A stretch of 64,000 nucleotides of DNA, taken from Nocardioides nitrophenolicus. GTDB taxonomy: Bacteria > Actinomycetota > Actinomycetes > Propionibacteriales > Nocardioidaceae. Under the pieces are notes generated by a model. That model was not told the origin of the DNA. It was given only the letters and a program-made list of their open reading frames with translations, and did no database searches. This document shows, piece after piece, positions 1 through 11,125 of the stretch (positions are counted from its first letter, which is position 1; each line of letters opens with the position of its first letter). A program made the translations under genes and the position numbers. The DNA is taken from assembly GCF_016907515.1 (NCBI RefSeq), contig NZ_JAFBBY010000001.1, forward strand, positions 3,968,001 through 4,032,000, read 5' to 3'.

Positions 1-59
1 ACCCGGAGGTCCGTGAGCCGCCGAGCGCCCAGCGGGTCGGGGGGAGGGGAGCGGGGGCG

Positions 60-353
60 TCACTCATCGGCGTCGAGGTCGCGTTCGGCGCGGACCTGGC
101 GGCGGCGCTTGCAGTACTCCGAGCCGAGCAGGCCGAGCCCGACGCCGGTGAGGCACATCCACAGCAGCCAGGTGCGGCCGTCCTCCTCGAGCCGGCCGTA
201 GAACGGCAGCAGGCCGACGAAGGCGACCAGGAAGAGCAGGGTGCCGACCTGGACGGTGCGCACGCCGTCGACGTCGAGCGGCTCGACGGGGGCGATCAGG
301 TAGGTCCGGCTGCCGAACTCGTGCTGGGTCGGCTGGTCGTCGCGGAGCTCCAC
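60..353 (-). CDS. DUF2530 family small membrane protein
   Basis: A 97-residue protein of unknown function. It carries a PLDVDGVRTV motif at about residues 24-33. Two hydrophobic segments follow, near residues 34-52 and 62-80, and then a basic tail containing YCKRRR. This layout matches the actinobacterial DUF2530 family of two-helix membrane proteins. The gene is divergent from the MarR regulator, and the shared upstream region contains an inverted repeat, so the regulator may also affect this gene (inference). The ATG start is the only good one, and it lies just ahead of the conserved part. Confidence 0.75.
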   Translation of the reverse strand: MELRDDQPTQHEFGSRTYLIAPVEPLDVDGVRTVQVGTLLFLVAFVGLLPFYGRLEEDGRTWLLWMCLTGVGLGLLGSEYCKRRRQVRAERDLDADE

Positions 354-380
354 GGGATCGATGCTACTCCCGGCGGAATA

Positions 381-408
381 GTTAGCAGAGGTAATGACTT
401 ATGCTAAC
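381..408. promoter_or_regulatory. Inverted repeat, probable MarR operator
   Basis: GTTAGC at 381-386 and GCTAAC at 403-408 form a perfect 6-bp inverted repeat with a 16-bp spacer in the divergent intergenic region. A -10-like TATGCT lies at 400-405, six bases before the ATG at 412, which would suit a leaderless transcript. The repeat covers the alternative upstream ATG at 394, which argues that translation starts at 412. Autoregulation by the adjacent MarR protein is inferred. Confidence 0.5.
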
Positions 409-411
409 GAT

Positions 412-861
412 ATGCCGACTCCGGAACTGCGTGTTCGCACCAACGCGGGGCTCGCCGCCGAGCTCCGGTTCTCGGTCATGCGCCTACGGCGACGGCTGCT
501 CCGCGAGCGGCACCCCGACAACGACCTGAGCGTCACCTCGATGGCGGTTCTCTACGCGCTGAACCGGCAGGGCGACCTGACCATCGGCGCGCTCGCCGCC
601 CGCGAGCAGGTGCAGCCGCCGAGCATCACCCGCACCGTCACCGGCCTGGCCGACGCCGGGCTGGTGGAGCGGTGCGCGCACCCCAGCGACGGTCGGCAGG
701 TCGTCGTCCGGATCACCGACGAGGGCCGGGCCGTCGTCAGCGCCGACGTGACCCGGCGCGACCGCTGGCTCTCGCGCCGGCTCGAGGACCTGACCGCCGA
801 GGAGCGCGACGTGCTGCGCCGCGCCGCGCCCATCCTGCAGCGCCTGTCCGAAGCCGACTGA
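412..861 (+). CDS. MarR-family transcriptional regulator
   Basis: A 149-residue winged-helix regulator. The helix-turn-helix runs from about residue 40 to 80 (LTIGALAAREQVQPPSITRT), followed by the wing sequence ERCAHPSDGRQVVVRIT, which is typical of MarR. It is followed after 46 bp by an MFS exporter, the usual arrangement in which a MarR repressor controls a drug or metabolite exporter and responds to its substrate. An in-frame ATG 18 bp upstream is possible, but it falls inside the putative operator, so I chose ATG 412. The ligand cannot be deduced. Confidence 0.85.
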   Translation: MPTPELRVRTNAGLAAELRFSVMRLRRRLLRERHPDNDLSVTSMAVLYALNRQGDLTIGALAAREQVQPPSITRTVTGLADAGLVERCAHPSDGRQVVVRITDEGRAVVSADVTRRDRWLSRRLEDLTAEERDVLRRAAPILQRLSEAD

Positions 862-907
862 CGCCGCCGACAGACCGACCGACACCGATCGACCCGAAGG
901 AGAGACC

Positions 908-2179
908 ACGAGCCCCCGATTCCGCTCCCTGTCCCACCCCAACTACCGGCTCTACTTCGCCGGCAGCCTGGTGTCCAACGTCGGCACCTGGATGCAGCGC
1001 GTCGCGCAGGACTGGCTGGTCCTGACCATCCCCGGCAACGGCGGCGCCGCGCTCGGCATCACGACCGGCCTGCAGTTCCTGCCGGTCCTGCTGCTCTCGC
1101 CGTACGCCGGCGTGGTCGCCGACCGCATCTCCAAGCGCGTCCTGCTCCAGGTCACCCAGGCGATGATGGCGCTGGCCTCGCTCGCACTCGGCCTGGTCGC
1201 CGTGCTCGGCGTCGCCGAGACCTGGCACGTCTACGTGATCGCGTTCGTCTTCGGCATCGGCGCCGCCTTCGACGCCCCCGCCCGGCAGGCCTTCGTCTCC
1301 GAGATGGTGGGCGCCGACGACGTGACCAACGCCGTCAGCCTCAACTCGGCGGCGTTCAACGCCGCGCGGCTGATCGGCCCCGGCCTCGCGGGCCTGCTGA
1401 TCGGCCTCGGTGGCGGCGGCATGCGCGCGACCGGCTGGGTCATCCTCGCCAACGCGCTGTCGTACCTCGCCGTGATCGCGCAGCTGCGCCGGATGGACGC
1501 CTCGACGCTCCACTCGCCGCGCCCCGCCGCCCGCACGCCCGGCATGCTGCGCGAGGGCATCACCTACCTGCGCGGCCAGCCCAAGATGCTGATGATCCTG
1601 GTGCTGGTCTTCTTCGTCGGCACCTTCGGCATGAACTTCCAGATCACCTCGGCGCTGATGGCCACCGAGGTCTTCGGCAAGGGCGCCGAGGAGTACGGCG
1701 TGCTCGGCTCGGTCCTCGCGATCGGCTCGCTCGCCGGGGCCCTGGTCGCGGCCGGCCGCTCGCGGGTGCGGGTGCGGCTGCTGATGGGCGCCGCGGTGGC
1801 GTTCGGCGTGCTGGAGATCGCGGCCGGCCTGGTGCCGACGTACCTCACCTTCGTGCTGCTGTGCCCCCTGCTCGGCTTCTCGGTGATCACCGTGCTCAAC
1901 TCGTGCAACGCGCTGCTGCAGACCGAGTCCGCCCCGGCGCTGCGCGGGCGGGTGATGGCGCTCTACATGACCATCGTGATGGGCGGTACACCGATCGGCT
2001 CGCCCGTCATCGGCTGGATCGGCGAGCAGTTCGGCGCGCGCTGGACCCTGGTCGTCGGGGGAGCGCTGGTGCTGGCCGGCGTCGGCCTCGCCGTGGTCGT
2101 CCGCCGGGCGGCCGAGGAGCGCGTCGGGACCACCTCCGGCTCGACCCCGGTCGTGGGGCCTGCCATGCTTCGGCCGTGA
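908..2179 (+). CDS. MFS transporter (EntS-like exporter) with apparent ACG start
   Basis: An integral membrane exporter of the MFS_3/EntS-like group, with about 12 hydrophobic segments over roughly 423 residues. The conserved N-terminal sequence FRSLSHPNYRLYFAGSLVSN followed by VGTWMQRVAQDWLVL is in frame from 908. No ATG, GTG or TTG lies in that frame before the internal GTG at 971, which would cut off half of the first helix. AGGAG at 898-902 is ideally spaced for ACG at 908-910, exactly where homologues place the initiating ATG. It is downstream of the MarR gene and probably under its control. The stop overlaps the GTG of the next gene. The family is certain; the ACG initiation is inferred. 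Confidence 0.82.
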   Translation, partial: TSPRFRSLSHPNYRLYFAGSLVSNVGTWMQRVAQDWLVLTIPGNGGAALGITTGLQFLPVLLLSPYAGVVADRISKRVLLQVTQAMMALASLALGLVAVLGVAETWHVYVIAFVFGIGAAFDAPARQAFVSEMVGADDVTNAVSLNSAAFNAARLIGPGLAGLLIGLGGGGMRATGWVILANALSYLAVIAQLRRMDASTLHSPRPAARTPGMLREGITYLRGQPKMLMILVLVFFVGTFGMNFQITSALMATEVFGKGAEEYGVLGSVLAIGSLAGALVAAGRSRVRVRLLMGAAVAFGVLEIAAGLVPTYLTFVLLCPLLGFSVITVLNSCNALLQTESAPALRGRVMALYMTIVMGGTPIGSPVIGWIGEQFGARWTLVVGGALVLAGVGLAVVVRRAAEERVGTTSGSTPVVGPAMLRP

Positions 2180-3633
2180 ACTCGGCCGAACCCGTCGCTC
2201 CCGCGAACCCGCTCGACCGCTTCTTCCGGATCTCCGAGCGAGGCTCCAGCCTCGGTCAGGAGCTCCGCGGCGGCGTGGTCACCTTCTTCACGATGGCCTA
2301 CATCGTGGTGCTGAACCCGCTGATCCTCGGCTACGCCACCGACATCGACGGCCAGTACCTCGGCGGCGGCAGCGCCCCGAACCTCGCCGCGATCGCCGCG
2401 GGCACGGCGCTGGTGGCGGGCGTGCTGACCATCCTGATGGGCGTGGTCGCCAATTACCCGCTCGCGCTGGCCACCGGCCTGGGCCTCAACGCCTTCCTGG
2501 CGTTCGCGGTCGCCAGCCAGATGACCTGGGCCGACGCGATGGGCCTGGTGGTGATCGAGGGCGTGCTCATCCTGGTGCTCGTCCTCACCGGCTTCCGCAC
2601 GGCCGTCTTCCGGGCCGTCCCCGCGCAGCTCAAGGTCGCCATCTCGGTCGGCATCGGCCTGTTCATCGCCCTGATCGGCTTCGTCGACGCGGGCGTCGTC
2701 AAGCGGATCCCCGACGCCGCCCAGACGACCGTCCCGGTCCAGCTCGGCGCCGACGGCAGCCTGAGCGGCTGGCCGGTGCTGGTCTTCGTGGTCGGCCTGC
2801 TGCTGATGCTGGCGCTGTGGGTGCGCAAGGTCCGCGGCGCGATCCTGATCTCGATCGTCGTGATGACGGTGGTGGCCGTGATCGTCGAGGCGATCGGCGA
2901 CCTCGGCACGTCGGCGGAGAAGGCCGGCGGCTGGGCGCTCACCGTCCCGGCCTGGACCGGGGACTTCCACGCTCCCGACTTCGGCACCCTGGGCGAGTTC
3001 AACCTGCTGGGCTCGTGGGACAAGGTCGGCGTGGTCACCGTGCTGCTGCTCGTCTTCTCGCTCATGCTGGCCGACTTCTTCGACACCATGGGCACGATGA
3101 CCGCCATCGGCGCCGAGGCGAAGCTGCTCGACGAGGAGGGCATGCCACCCCACGCGGAGCGGATCCTGGTCGTCGACTCGGTCGCCGCGATCGCCGGTGG
3201 CGCGGCGGGCGTCTCGTCGAACACGTCGTACATCGAGTCCGCCTCGGGGGTCGGCGAGGGCGCGCGCACCGGCCTCGCCTCGGTGGTGACCGGCGTGCTC
3301 TTCCTGGTCACCATCTTCGCCTCGCCGCTGGTCGCGATGATCCCGTCGGAGGCGGCGGTGCCGGCGCTGGTGCTGGTCGGCTTCCTGATGATGCAGCAGA
3401 TCACCGGCATCGCCTGGGACGACGTCGAGATCGCGATCCCGGCCTTCCTGACCATCGTGCTGATGCCGTTCACGTACTCGATCTCGGTCGGCATCGGGGC
3501 CGGGTTCGTGTCCTACGTGTTCCTCAAGCTGGTGCGCGGCAAGGCCCGCGACCTGCACCCGCTGCTGTGGGTGGTGGCCGGCCTGTTCGTCGTCTACTTC
3601 GCGATCGACCCGATCACCCGGTGGCTGACCTGA
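2176..3633 (+). CDS. NCS2 purine permease, AzgA/PbuG type
   Basis: A 485-residue membrane transporter of the AzgA branch of the NCS2 family, which takes up hypoxanthine, guanine, adenine or xanthine by proton symport. Family landmarks visible are GVVTFFTMAYIVVLNPLIL near the N-terminus, ALATGLGLNAFLAF, the ADFFDTMGTM motif near residue 300, and SSNTSYIESASGVGEGARTG near residue 350. GTG 2176 overlaps the stop of the exporter, so the two are translationally coupled. The open frame extends further upstream, but that part only shadows the exporter. The exact purine cannot be assigned from sequence alone. Confidence 0.9.
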   Translation: MNSAEPVAPANPLDRFFRISERGSSLGQELRGGVVTFFTMAYIVVLNPLILGYATDIDGQYLGGGSAPNLAAIAAGTALVAGVLTILMGVVANYPLALATGLGLNAFLAFAVASQMTWADAMGLVVIEGVLILVLVLTGFRTAVFRAVPAQLKVAISVGIGLFIALIGFVDAGVVKRIPDAAQTTVPVQLGADGSLSGWPVLVFVVGLLLMLALWVRKVRGAILISIVVMTVVAVIVEAIGDLGTSAEKAGGWALTVPAWTGDFHAPDFGTLGEFNLLGSWDKVGVVTVLLLVFSLMLADFFDTMGTMTAIGAEAKLLDEEGMPPHAERILVVDSVAAIAGGAAGVSSNTSYIESASGVGEGARTGLASVVTGVLFLVTIFASPLVAMIPSEAAVPALVLVGFLMMQQITGIAWDDVEIAIPAFLTIVLMPFTYSISVGIGAGFVSYVFLKLVRGKARDLHPLLWVVAGLFVVYFAIDPITRWLT

Positions 3634-3663
3634 TCCGGGTCGTCCCCAGGCTAGGCTCGGCAT

Positions 3664-3694
3664 TTTGACCCGCCTTTGGGACGGCCGGTAATCT
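3664..3694 (+). promoter_or_regulatory. Probable str operon promoter
   Basis: TTGACC at 3665-3670 and TAATCT at 3689-3694 resemble -35 and -10 hexamers with an 18-bp spacer. They lie about 165 bp before rpsL, in the 225-bp leader of the ribosomal operon. I recognise no other structure in the rest of this leader except a weak AAAGGGA ribosome-binding site just before rpsL. Confidence 0.5.
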
Positions 3695-3858
3695 CGATTC
3701 TCGTGTCTGGGGCCACCCGGCACGTCGAGCATGCCCTCCGGCCGATCGCCCTCATCGGCGCGGGCCGCGGGGGAGCACTCCGGCACTCCGCAGCAACGCT
3801 TCACCCCGAGCCAGGCACCGTGCCCGGCCGTGAGAACAGACCGAAAGGGAACCACCAG

Positions 3859-4233
3859 GTGCCCACCATTCAGCAGTTGGTCCGCAAGGGCCGCCAGGAC
3901 AAGGTGTCGAAGACCAAGACGCCTGCCCTGAAGGGATCTCCCCAGCGACGCGGTGTGTGCACCCGCGTCTACACCACCACCCCCAAGAAGCCGAACTCCG
4001 CCCTCCGGAAGGTCGCCCGCGTGCGCCTCTCCAGCGGCGTCGAGGTCACCGCCTACATCCCGGGTGAGGGTCACAACCTCCAGGAGCACTCGATCGTGCT
4101 CGTCCGCGGCGGTCGTGTGAAGGACCTGCCCGGTGTTCGCTACAAGGTCATCCGCGGCGCCCTGGACACCCAGGCCGTGAAGAACCGTAAGCAGGCTCGC
4201 AGCCGCTACGGCGCCAAGAAGGAGAAGAGCTGA
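3859..4233 (+). CDS. rpsL: 30S ribosomal protein S12
   Basis: A 124-residue S12, the usual length, starting [14 protein letters not shown] after a GTG. It sits in the decoding centre of the 30S subunit. The conserved loops [18 protein letters not shown] and [15 protein letters not shown] are intact. The two lysines in these loops whose replacement gives streptomycin resistance in other bacteria are wild type. The frame is open further upstream, but the homology begins at this GTG, and AAAGGGA lies just before it. It is the first gene of the str operon, and rpsG follows after 1 bp. Confidence 0.98.
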   Translation: MPTIQQLVRKGRQDKVSKTKTPALKGSPQRRGVCTRVYTTTPKKPNSALRKVARVRLSSGVEVTAYIPGEGHNLQEHSIVLVRGGRVKDLPGVRYKVIRGALDTQAVKNRKQARSRYGAKKEKS

Positions 4234-4234
4234 C

Positions 4235-4705
4235 ATGCCGCGCAAGGGCCCCGCGCCGAAGCGCCCGATCGACGTCGACCCGGTCTACGGTTCGCAGCTG
4301 GTGACCCAGCTGGTGTCGAAGGTGCTCCAGGACGGCAAGAAGCAGGTCGCTCAGCGGATCGTCTACTCCGCTCTCGAGGGCACCCGCGAGAAGACCGGCG
4401 TCGACCCGGTCATCACCCTCAAGCGCGCGCTCGACAACGTGCGCCCCGCGCTCGAGGTCAAGTCCCGCCGCGTCGGTGGCGCGACCTACCAGGTCCCCGT
4501 CGAGGTCAAGGGCAACCGCGGCACGACCCTGTCGCTGCGGTGGCTGGTCGGCTACGCCCAGGAGCGTCGCGAGAAGACCATGGCCGAGCGCCTGCAGAAC
4601 GAGATCCTCGACGCCGCCAATGGCCTCGGTGCCGCGGTGAAGAAGCGCGAGGACACCCACAAGATGGCCGAGTCCAACAAGGCCTTCGCTCACTACCGCT
4701 GGTGA
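4235..4705 (+). CDS. rpsG: 30S ribosomal protein S7
   Basis: A 156-residue S7, full length. It starts with [20 protein letters not shown] and ends KAFAHYRW, both typical of actinobacterial S7. It binds the 3' major domain of 16S rRNA and nucleates assembly of the head of the 30S subunit. The ATG lies one base after the rpsL stop, so the two are cotranscribed and probably coupled. fusA follows after 82 bp. Confidence 0.98.
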   Translation: MPRKGPAPKRPIDVDPVYGSQLVTQLVSKVLQDGKKQVAQRIVYSALEGTREKTGVDPVITLKRALDNVRPALEVKSRRVGGATYQVPVEVKGNRGTTLSLRWLVGYAQERREKTMAERLQNEILDAANGLGAAVKKREDTHKMAESNKAFAHYRW

Positions 4706-4787
4706 TCCTCACCGGGGCGGGCCCGTCACCACGGCGCCCGCTCCGGTCCACCGGCTCCATCCCCTTACCTAAGGAACGCTGACTCAC

Positions 4788-6911
<2,124 letters not shown>

Positions 6912-6996
6912 TCCCCACCGGGACTGCTCCCTGCAGACCCTCGGCGCACCACCCCACTAGTACGAGTCAAGTAACAACACACCAGGAGGAGCCCCA

Positions 6997-8190
<1,194 letters not shown>

Positions 8191-8206
8191 TCTGACCTGC
8201 TTCGAG

Positions 8207-8240
8207 GGAGGCCCCCGCTGCTTCGGCAGCGGGGGCCTCC
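8207..8240 (+). terminator. Strong UUCG-loop terminator of the str operon
   Basis: A perfect 15-bp stem (8207-8221 pairing with 8226-8240) is closed by a TTCG tetraloop and followed by TGCTTTGT. It lies 16 bases after the tuf stop and is the clearest intrinsic terminator in the window. Confidence 0.92.
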
Positions 8241-8310
8241 TGCTTTGTCGGGGTGTCGTGGACCGGCGTAACGTGGTCGCCTGGCTCGGTGACTGCTGAG
8301 GGGAGCGGAC

Positions 8311-8775
8311 GTGGACATCAGGATCGCCGCGGGCCTCGCCGCCGTCGTCGCGGTGCTCGGCTGTGCCTTCGCCGCGGGCACCTCGTTCGCCGACGACACG
8401 GCGCCCCCGCCTCAGTCCGCCACGACCACGACGACCGCGACGACCATGACCGACCCGGCGACGGTGCGGCTGGCGTTCCGGGACTTCCCGCGCACACGTG
8501 CCGGGCTGACCTACGGCTCGGACGCCGAGGCGGACTCGCTCGACGAGGCCCCGGACCTGATCGCCGTCACGATGGACGACGGCCGACTCGGGTTCGTGAC
8601 GAAGGCCGACCTGTGGTGGAGTCCGTCGAGCCCCGAGGAGGCGCTGGCCCACCAGGCGGAGGTGGAGCGCAACGGCGGGGTCGAGACGCTGCCGGCCTAC
8701 GACCTCGACGGGAACCTGATCGGCACGTCCAGCACCGTTCCCGGGCACGTGTCGTACGGGCCACCGCAGCACTAG
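8311..8775 (+). CDS. Small secreted hypothetical protein
   Basis: A 154-residue protein I do not recognise. It has a short hydrophobic N-terminal segment (IAAGLAAVVAVLGCAFAAG), either a signal peptide or an anchor. A low-complexity threonine stretch follows near residues 38-50, then a compact domain containing GLTYGSDAEADSLDEAPDLI and a final segment rich in Gly, Pro and His. A Cys at about residue 21 does not make a convincing lipobox. The GTG is preceded by GAGGGGAG. It sits alone between the str terminator and trmB. Confidence 0.6.
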   Translation: MDIRIAAGLAAVVAVLGCAFAAGTSFADDTAPPPQSATTTTTATTMTDPATVRLAFRDFPRTRAGLTYGSDAEADSLDEAPDLIAVTMDDGRLGFVTKADLWWSPSSPEEALAHQAEVERNGGVETLPAYDLDGNLIGTSSTVPGHVSYGPPQH

Positions 8776-8832
8776 CGCGGGCACCCGGCCCGGGGTTTGG
8801 GGCCGCGGTCGGTCAGCCCGGAGAATGGCCGG

Positions 8833-9570
8833 GTGGCTGAGCAGAGCAAGGGGGGCGTGCGGCCGGCGCGACCGCACCACAAGCAGACCGAGGACGGTCG
8901 GCGGATGCGCGAGGTGCTGACCTACACCCGACGGGGCAGCCGGTTCACCCCGCGGCAGCAGGCCGCCTGGGATGCGTACGCCGAGCGCTGGGTGATCCCC
9001 GACGAGGCGGTCGACGACCCGGACTTCTCGTGGGCGCGGTGGTTCGGCCGGGAGGCGCCGCTGGTCGTCGAGATCGGCGGCGGGGTCGGCGAGGCCACGG
9101 CGGCGCTGGCGGCGGCCCGCCCCGAGGCCAACGTGCTGGCGCTGGAGGTCTGGCGGCCCGGTGTGGCGGAGGGCCTGGGCCGGGTGGCGGAGGCGGGGGC
9201 GACGAACGTCCGGTTCAGCGGCGTCGACGCCGTGTGGACCCTGGAGCACCTGATCGCGCCCGGCACGATCAGCGAGCTGTGGACCTTCTTCCCGGACCCG
9301 TGGCACAAGACCCGCCACCACAAGCGGCGCCTGGTGAACCCGGAGTACGCCGCCATGATCGCCTCGCGGCTCGCCCCGGGCGGGCTGTGGCGCCTCGCGA
9401 CCGACTGGGCCGACTACGCCGAGCAGATGGTCGACGTACTCGACGCCGAGCCGGCGCTCGAGGGCGGCGTGGTGGAGCGCTGGGCCGAGCGGCCGGTGAC
9501 GAAGTTCGAGCGCAAGGGCATCGCCAAGGGCCGCGCGATCACCGACCTCGCTTACCGACGCGTCATCTGA
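8833..9570 (+). CDS. trmB: tRNA (guanine-N7-)-methyltransferase TrmB
   Basis: A 245-residue enzyme that methylates N7 of guanosine 46 in the tRNA variable loop using S-adenosylmethionine. It shows the SAM-binding VVEIGGGVGEATAALA, the acidic LALEVWRPG strand end, and the family signature FFPDPWHKTRHHKRRLV; the C-terminus KFERKGIAKGRAITDLAYR is also typical. GTG 8833 has GGAG nine bases upstream and fits the start of homologues. GTG 8797 would add 12 residues. It appears to be monocistronic. Confidence 0.93.
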   Translation: MAEQSKGGVRPARPHHKQTEDGRRMREVLTYTRRGSRFTPRQQAAWDAYAERWVIPDEAVDDPDFSWARWFGREAPLVVEIGGGVGEATAALAAARPEANVLALEVWRPGVAEGLGRVAEAGATNVRFSGVDAVWTLEHLIAPGTISELWTFFPDPWHKTRHHKRRLVNPEYAAMIASRLAPGGLWRLATDWADYAEQMVDVLDAEPALEGGVVERWAERPVTKFERKGIAKGRAITDLAYRRVI

Positions 9571-9717
9571 CATTAACGTCGCGGACGCGGCGTGGCGCGC
9601 GAATCGGCCTGCCGCCCGGCGTACTTTCCGAGGCAGTGGCAGGTGGGGAAGCCGGCCACATCGGGAGGCCCGACGTGAACCATCACGACTGCGCAGCCCG
9701 GTCCGTCCACAAGGAAT

Positions 9718-9734
9718 AGGGCCGGGGCGGCCCT
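9718..9734. other. Short perfect hairpin upstream of phoH
   Basis: AGGGCCG and CGGCCCT form a 7-bp stem around a GGG loop, 30 bases before the phoH start. It may be a weak terminator for trmB or a leader structure. No T-run follows. I see nothing else recognisable in the 194-bp gap. Confidence 0.35.
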
Positions 9735-9764
9735 CGTGGCGCGTGCGGTCCGGTGAGGTGAGTC

Positions 9765-11096
9765 GTGGGAACCAGTCACGATGGGGCACAGAGCAGCACC
9801 CAGCGCCGTACGTACGTCCTCGACACCAGCGTGCTGCTGGCCGACCCGGGGGCGTTGCGCCGGTTCGCCGAGCACGAGATCGTCCTGCCGGTGGTCGTGA
9901 TCACCGAGCTCGAGGGCAAGCGGCACCACCCCGAGCTGGGCTACTTCGCGCGCAGCGCGCTGCGGATGCTCGACGAGATGCGGGTCAGCCACGGCCGGCT
10001 CGACACGCCCGTGCCCGTGGGGGAGGACGGCGGCACCGTCCGCGTCGAGCTCAACCACACCGACGCCTCGTCGCTGCCGTCGGGCTTCCGGCTCGGCGAC
10101 AACGACACCCGGATCCTGGCGGTGGCCCGCAACCTCGCCGACGAGGGGCACGACGTCACCTTGGTGTCCAAGGACCTGCCGATGCGGATCAAGGCCTCGG
10201 CCGTCGGCCTCGCGGCGGAGGAGTACCGCGGGGAGACGATCAGCGACTCCGACACCGGCTACTCCGGCATGGCCGAGATGGAGGTGAGCGCCGCCGACCT
10301 CGACGAGCTGTACGACGACGGCACCCTCGACCTGGCCGACGCGCGCGAGCTGCCGTGCCACACCGGCCTGGTGCTGCTCTCCGAGCGCGGCACGGCGCTG
10401 GGCCGGGTCGGGCCCGACAAGCAGGTGCACCTGGTGCGCGGGGACCGGGAGGCGTTCGGCATCCACGGTCGCAGCGCCGAGCAGCGGGTCGCCCTCGACC
10501 TGCTGCTCGATCCCGACGTCGGCATCGTGTCCCTCGGCGGCCGGGCCGGCACCGGCAAGTCCGCCCTCGCGCTGTGCGCGGGCCTGGAGGCCGTGATGGA
10601 GCGCCAGCAGCACAAGAAGGTCGTGGTCTTCCGCCCGCTCTTCGCCGTCGGCGGCCAGGAGCTCGGCTACCTGCCGGGCTCGGAGTCGGAGAAGATGTCG
10701 CCCTGGGCGCAGGCCGTCTTCGACACTCTCGGTGCCCTGACCTCCAAGGACGTGGTCGACGAGATCCTGGACCGCGGCATGCTCGAGGTGCTGCCGCTGA
10801 CCCACATCCGGGGCCGGTCGTTGCACGACTCCTATGTCATCGTCGACGAGGCGCAGTCGCTGGAGCGCAATGTGCTGCTCACCGTGCTCTCCCGGATCGG
10901 CGCCAACTCCAAGGTGGTGCTCACCCACGACGTCGCCCAGCGCGACAACCTCCGGGTCGGCCGGCATGACGGCGTGGTGGCTGTGGTCGAGAAGCTGAAG
11001 GGGCACCCGCTCTTCGCGCACGTCACGCTCACCCGGTCCGAGCGCTCGCCGATCGCGGCGCTGGTCACCGAGATGCTGGAGAACGTCGTGGTGTGA
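9765..11096 (+). CDS. phoH: PhoH2-type PIN domain plus PhoH ATPase
   Basis: A 443-residue fusion of an N-terminal PIN nuclease domain and a C-terminal PhoH ATPase. The PIN domain opens with [17 protein letters not shown] near residue 16, with further acidic residues at [11 protein letters not shown] and [10 protein letters not shown]. The ATPase has a Walker [13 protein letters not shown] at about residue 258 and a Walker [11 protein letters not shown] at about residue 357. Mycobacterial PhoH2 of this layout acts as an ATP-dependent RNA helicase and ribonuclease. The GTG start is preceded by GTGAGGTGAG. Together with fumC, glpX and xseAB it forms a conserved neighbourhood. Confidence 0.92.
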   Translation: MGTSHDGAQSSTQRRTYVLDTSVLLADPGALRRFAEHEIVLPVVVITELEGKRHHPELGYFARSALRMLDEMRVSHGRLDTPVPVGEDGGTVRVELNHTDASSLPSGFRLGDNDTRILAVARNLADEGHDVTLVSKDLPMRIKASAVGLAAEEYRGETISDSDTGYSGMAEMEVSAADLDELYDDGTLDLADARELPCHTGLVLLSERGTALGRVGPDKQVHLVRGDREAFGIHGRSAEQRVALDLLLDPDVGIVSLGGRAGTGKSALALCAGLEAVMERQQHKKVVVFRPLFAVGGQELGYLPGSESEKMSPWAQAVFDTLGALTSKDVVDEILDRGMLEVLPLTHIRGRSLHDSYVIVDEAQSLERNVLLTVLSRIGANSKVVLTHDVAQRDNLRVGRHDGVVAVVEKLKGHPLFAHVTLTRSERSPIAALVTEMLENVVV

Positions 11097-11125
11097 GCCG
11101 AGAGGGGGTGGGCAGGCTCCGCGGC

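Noticed and set aside
1..59. A possible gene fragment at the left edge
   Set aside because: The short plus-strand frame starting at 13 runs antisense to the DUF2530 gene, and I see no motif in the first 59 bases.
394..411. Upstream ATG for the MarR gene
   Set aside because: It lies within the inverted repeat and -10-like sequence, so it would fall in the promoter.
1963..4245. A 760-codon minus-strand frame over the permease and rpsL
   Set aside because: It is antisense to a recognisable purine permease and ribosomal protein S12, and the translation is repetitive Asp/Arg/His/Gly sequence.
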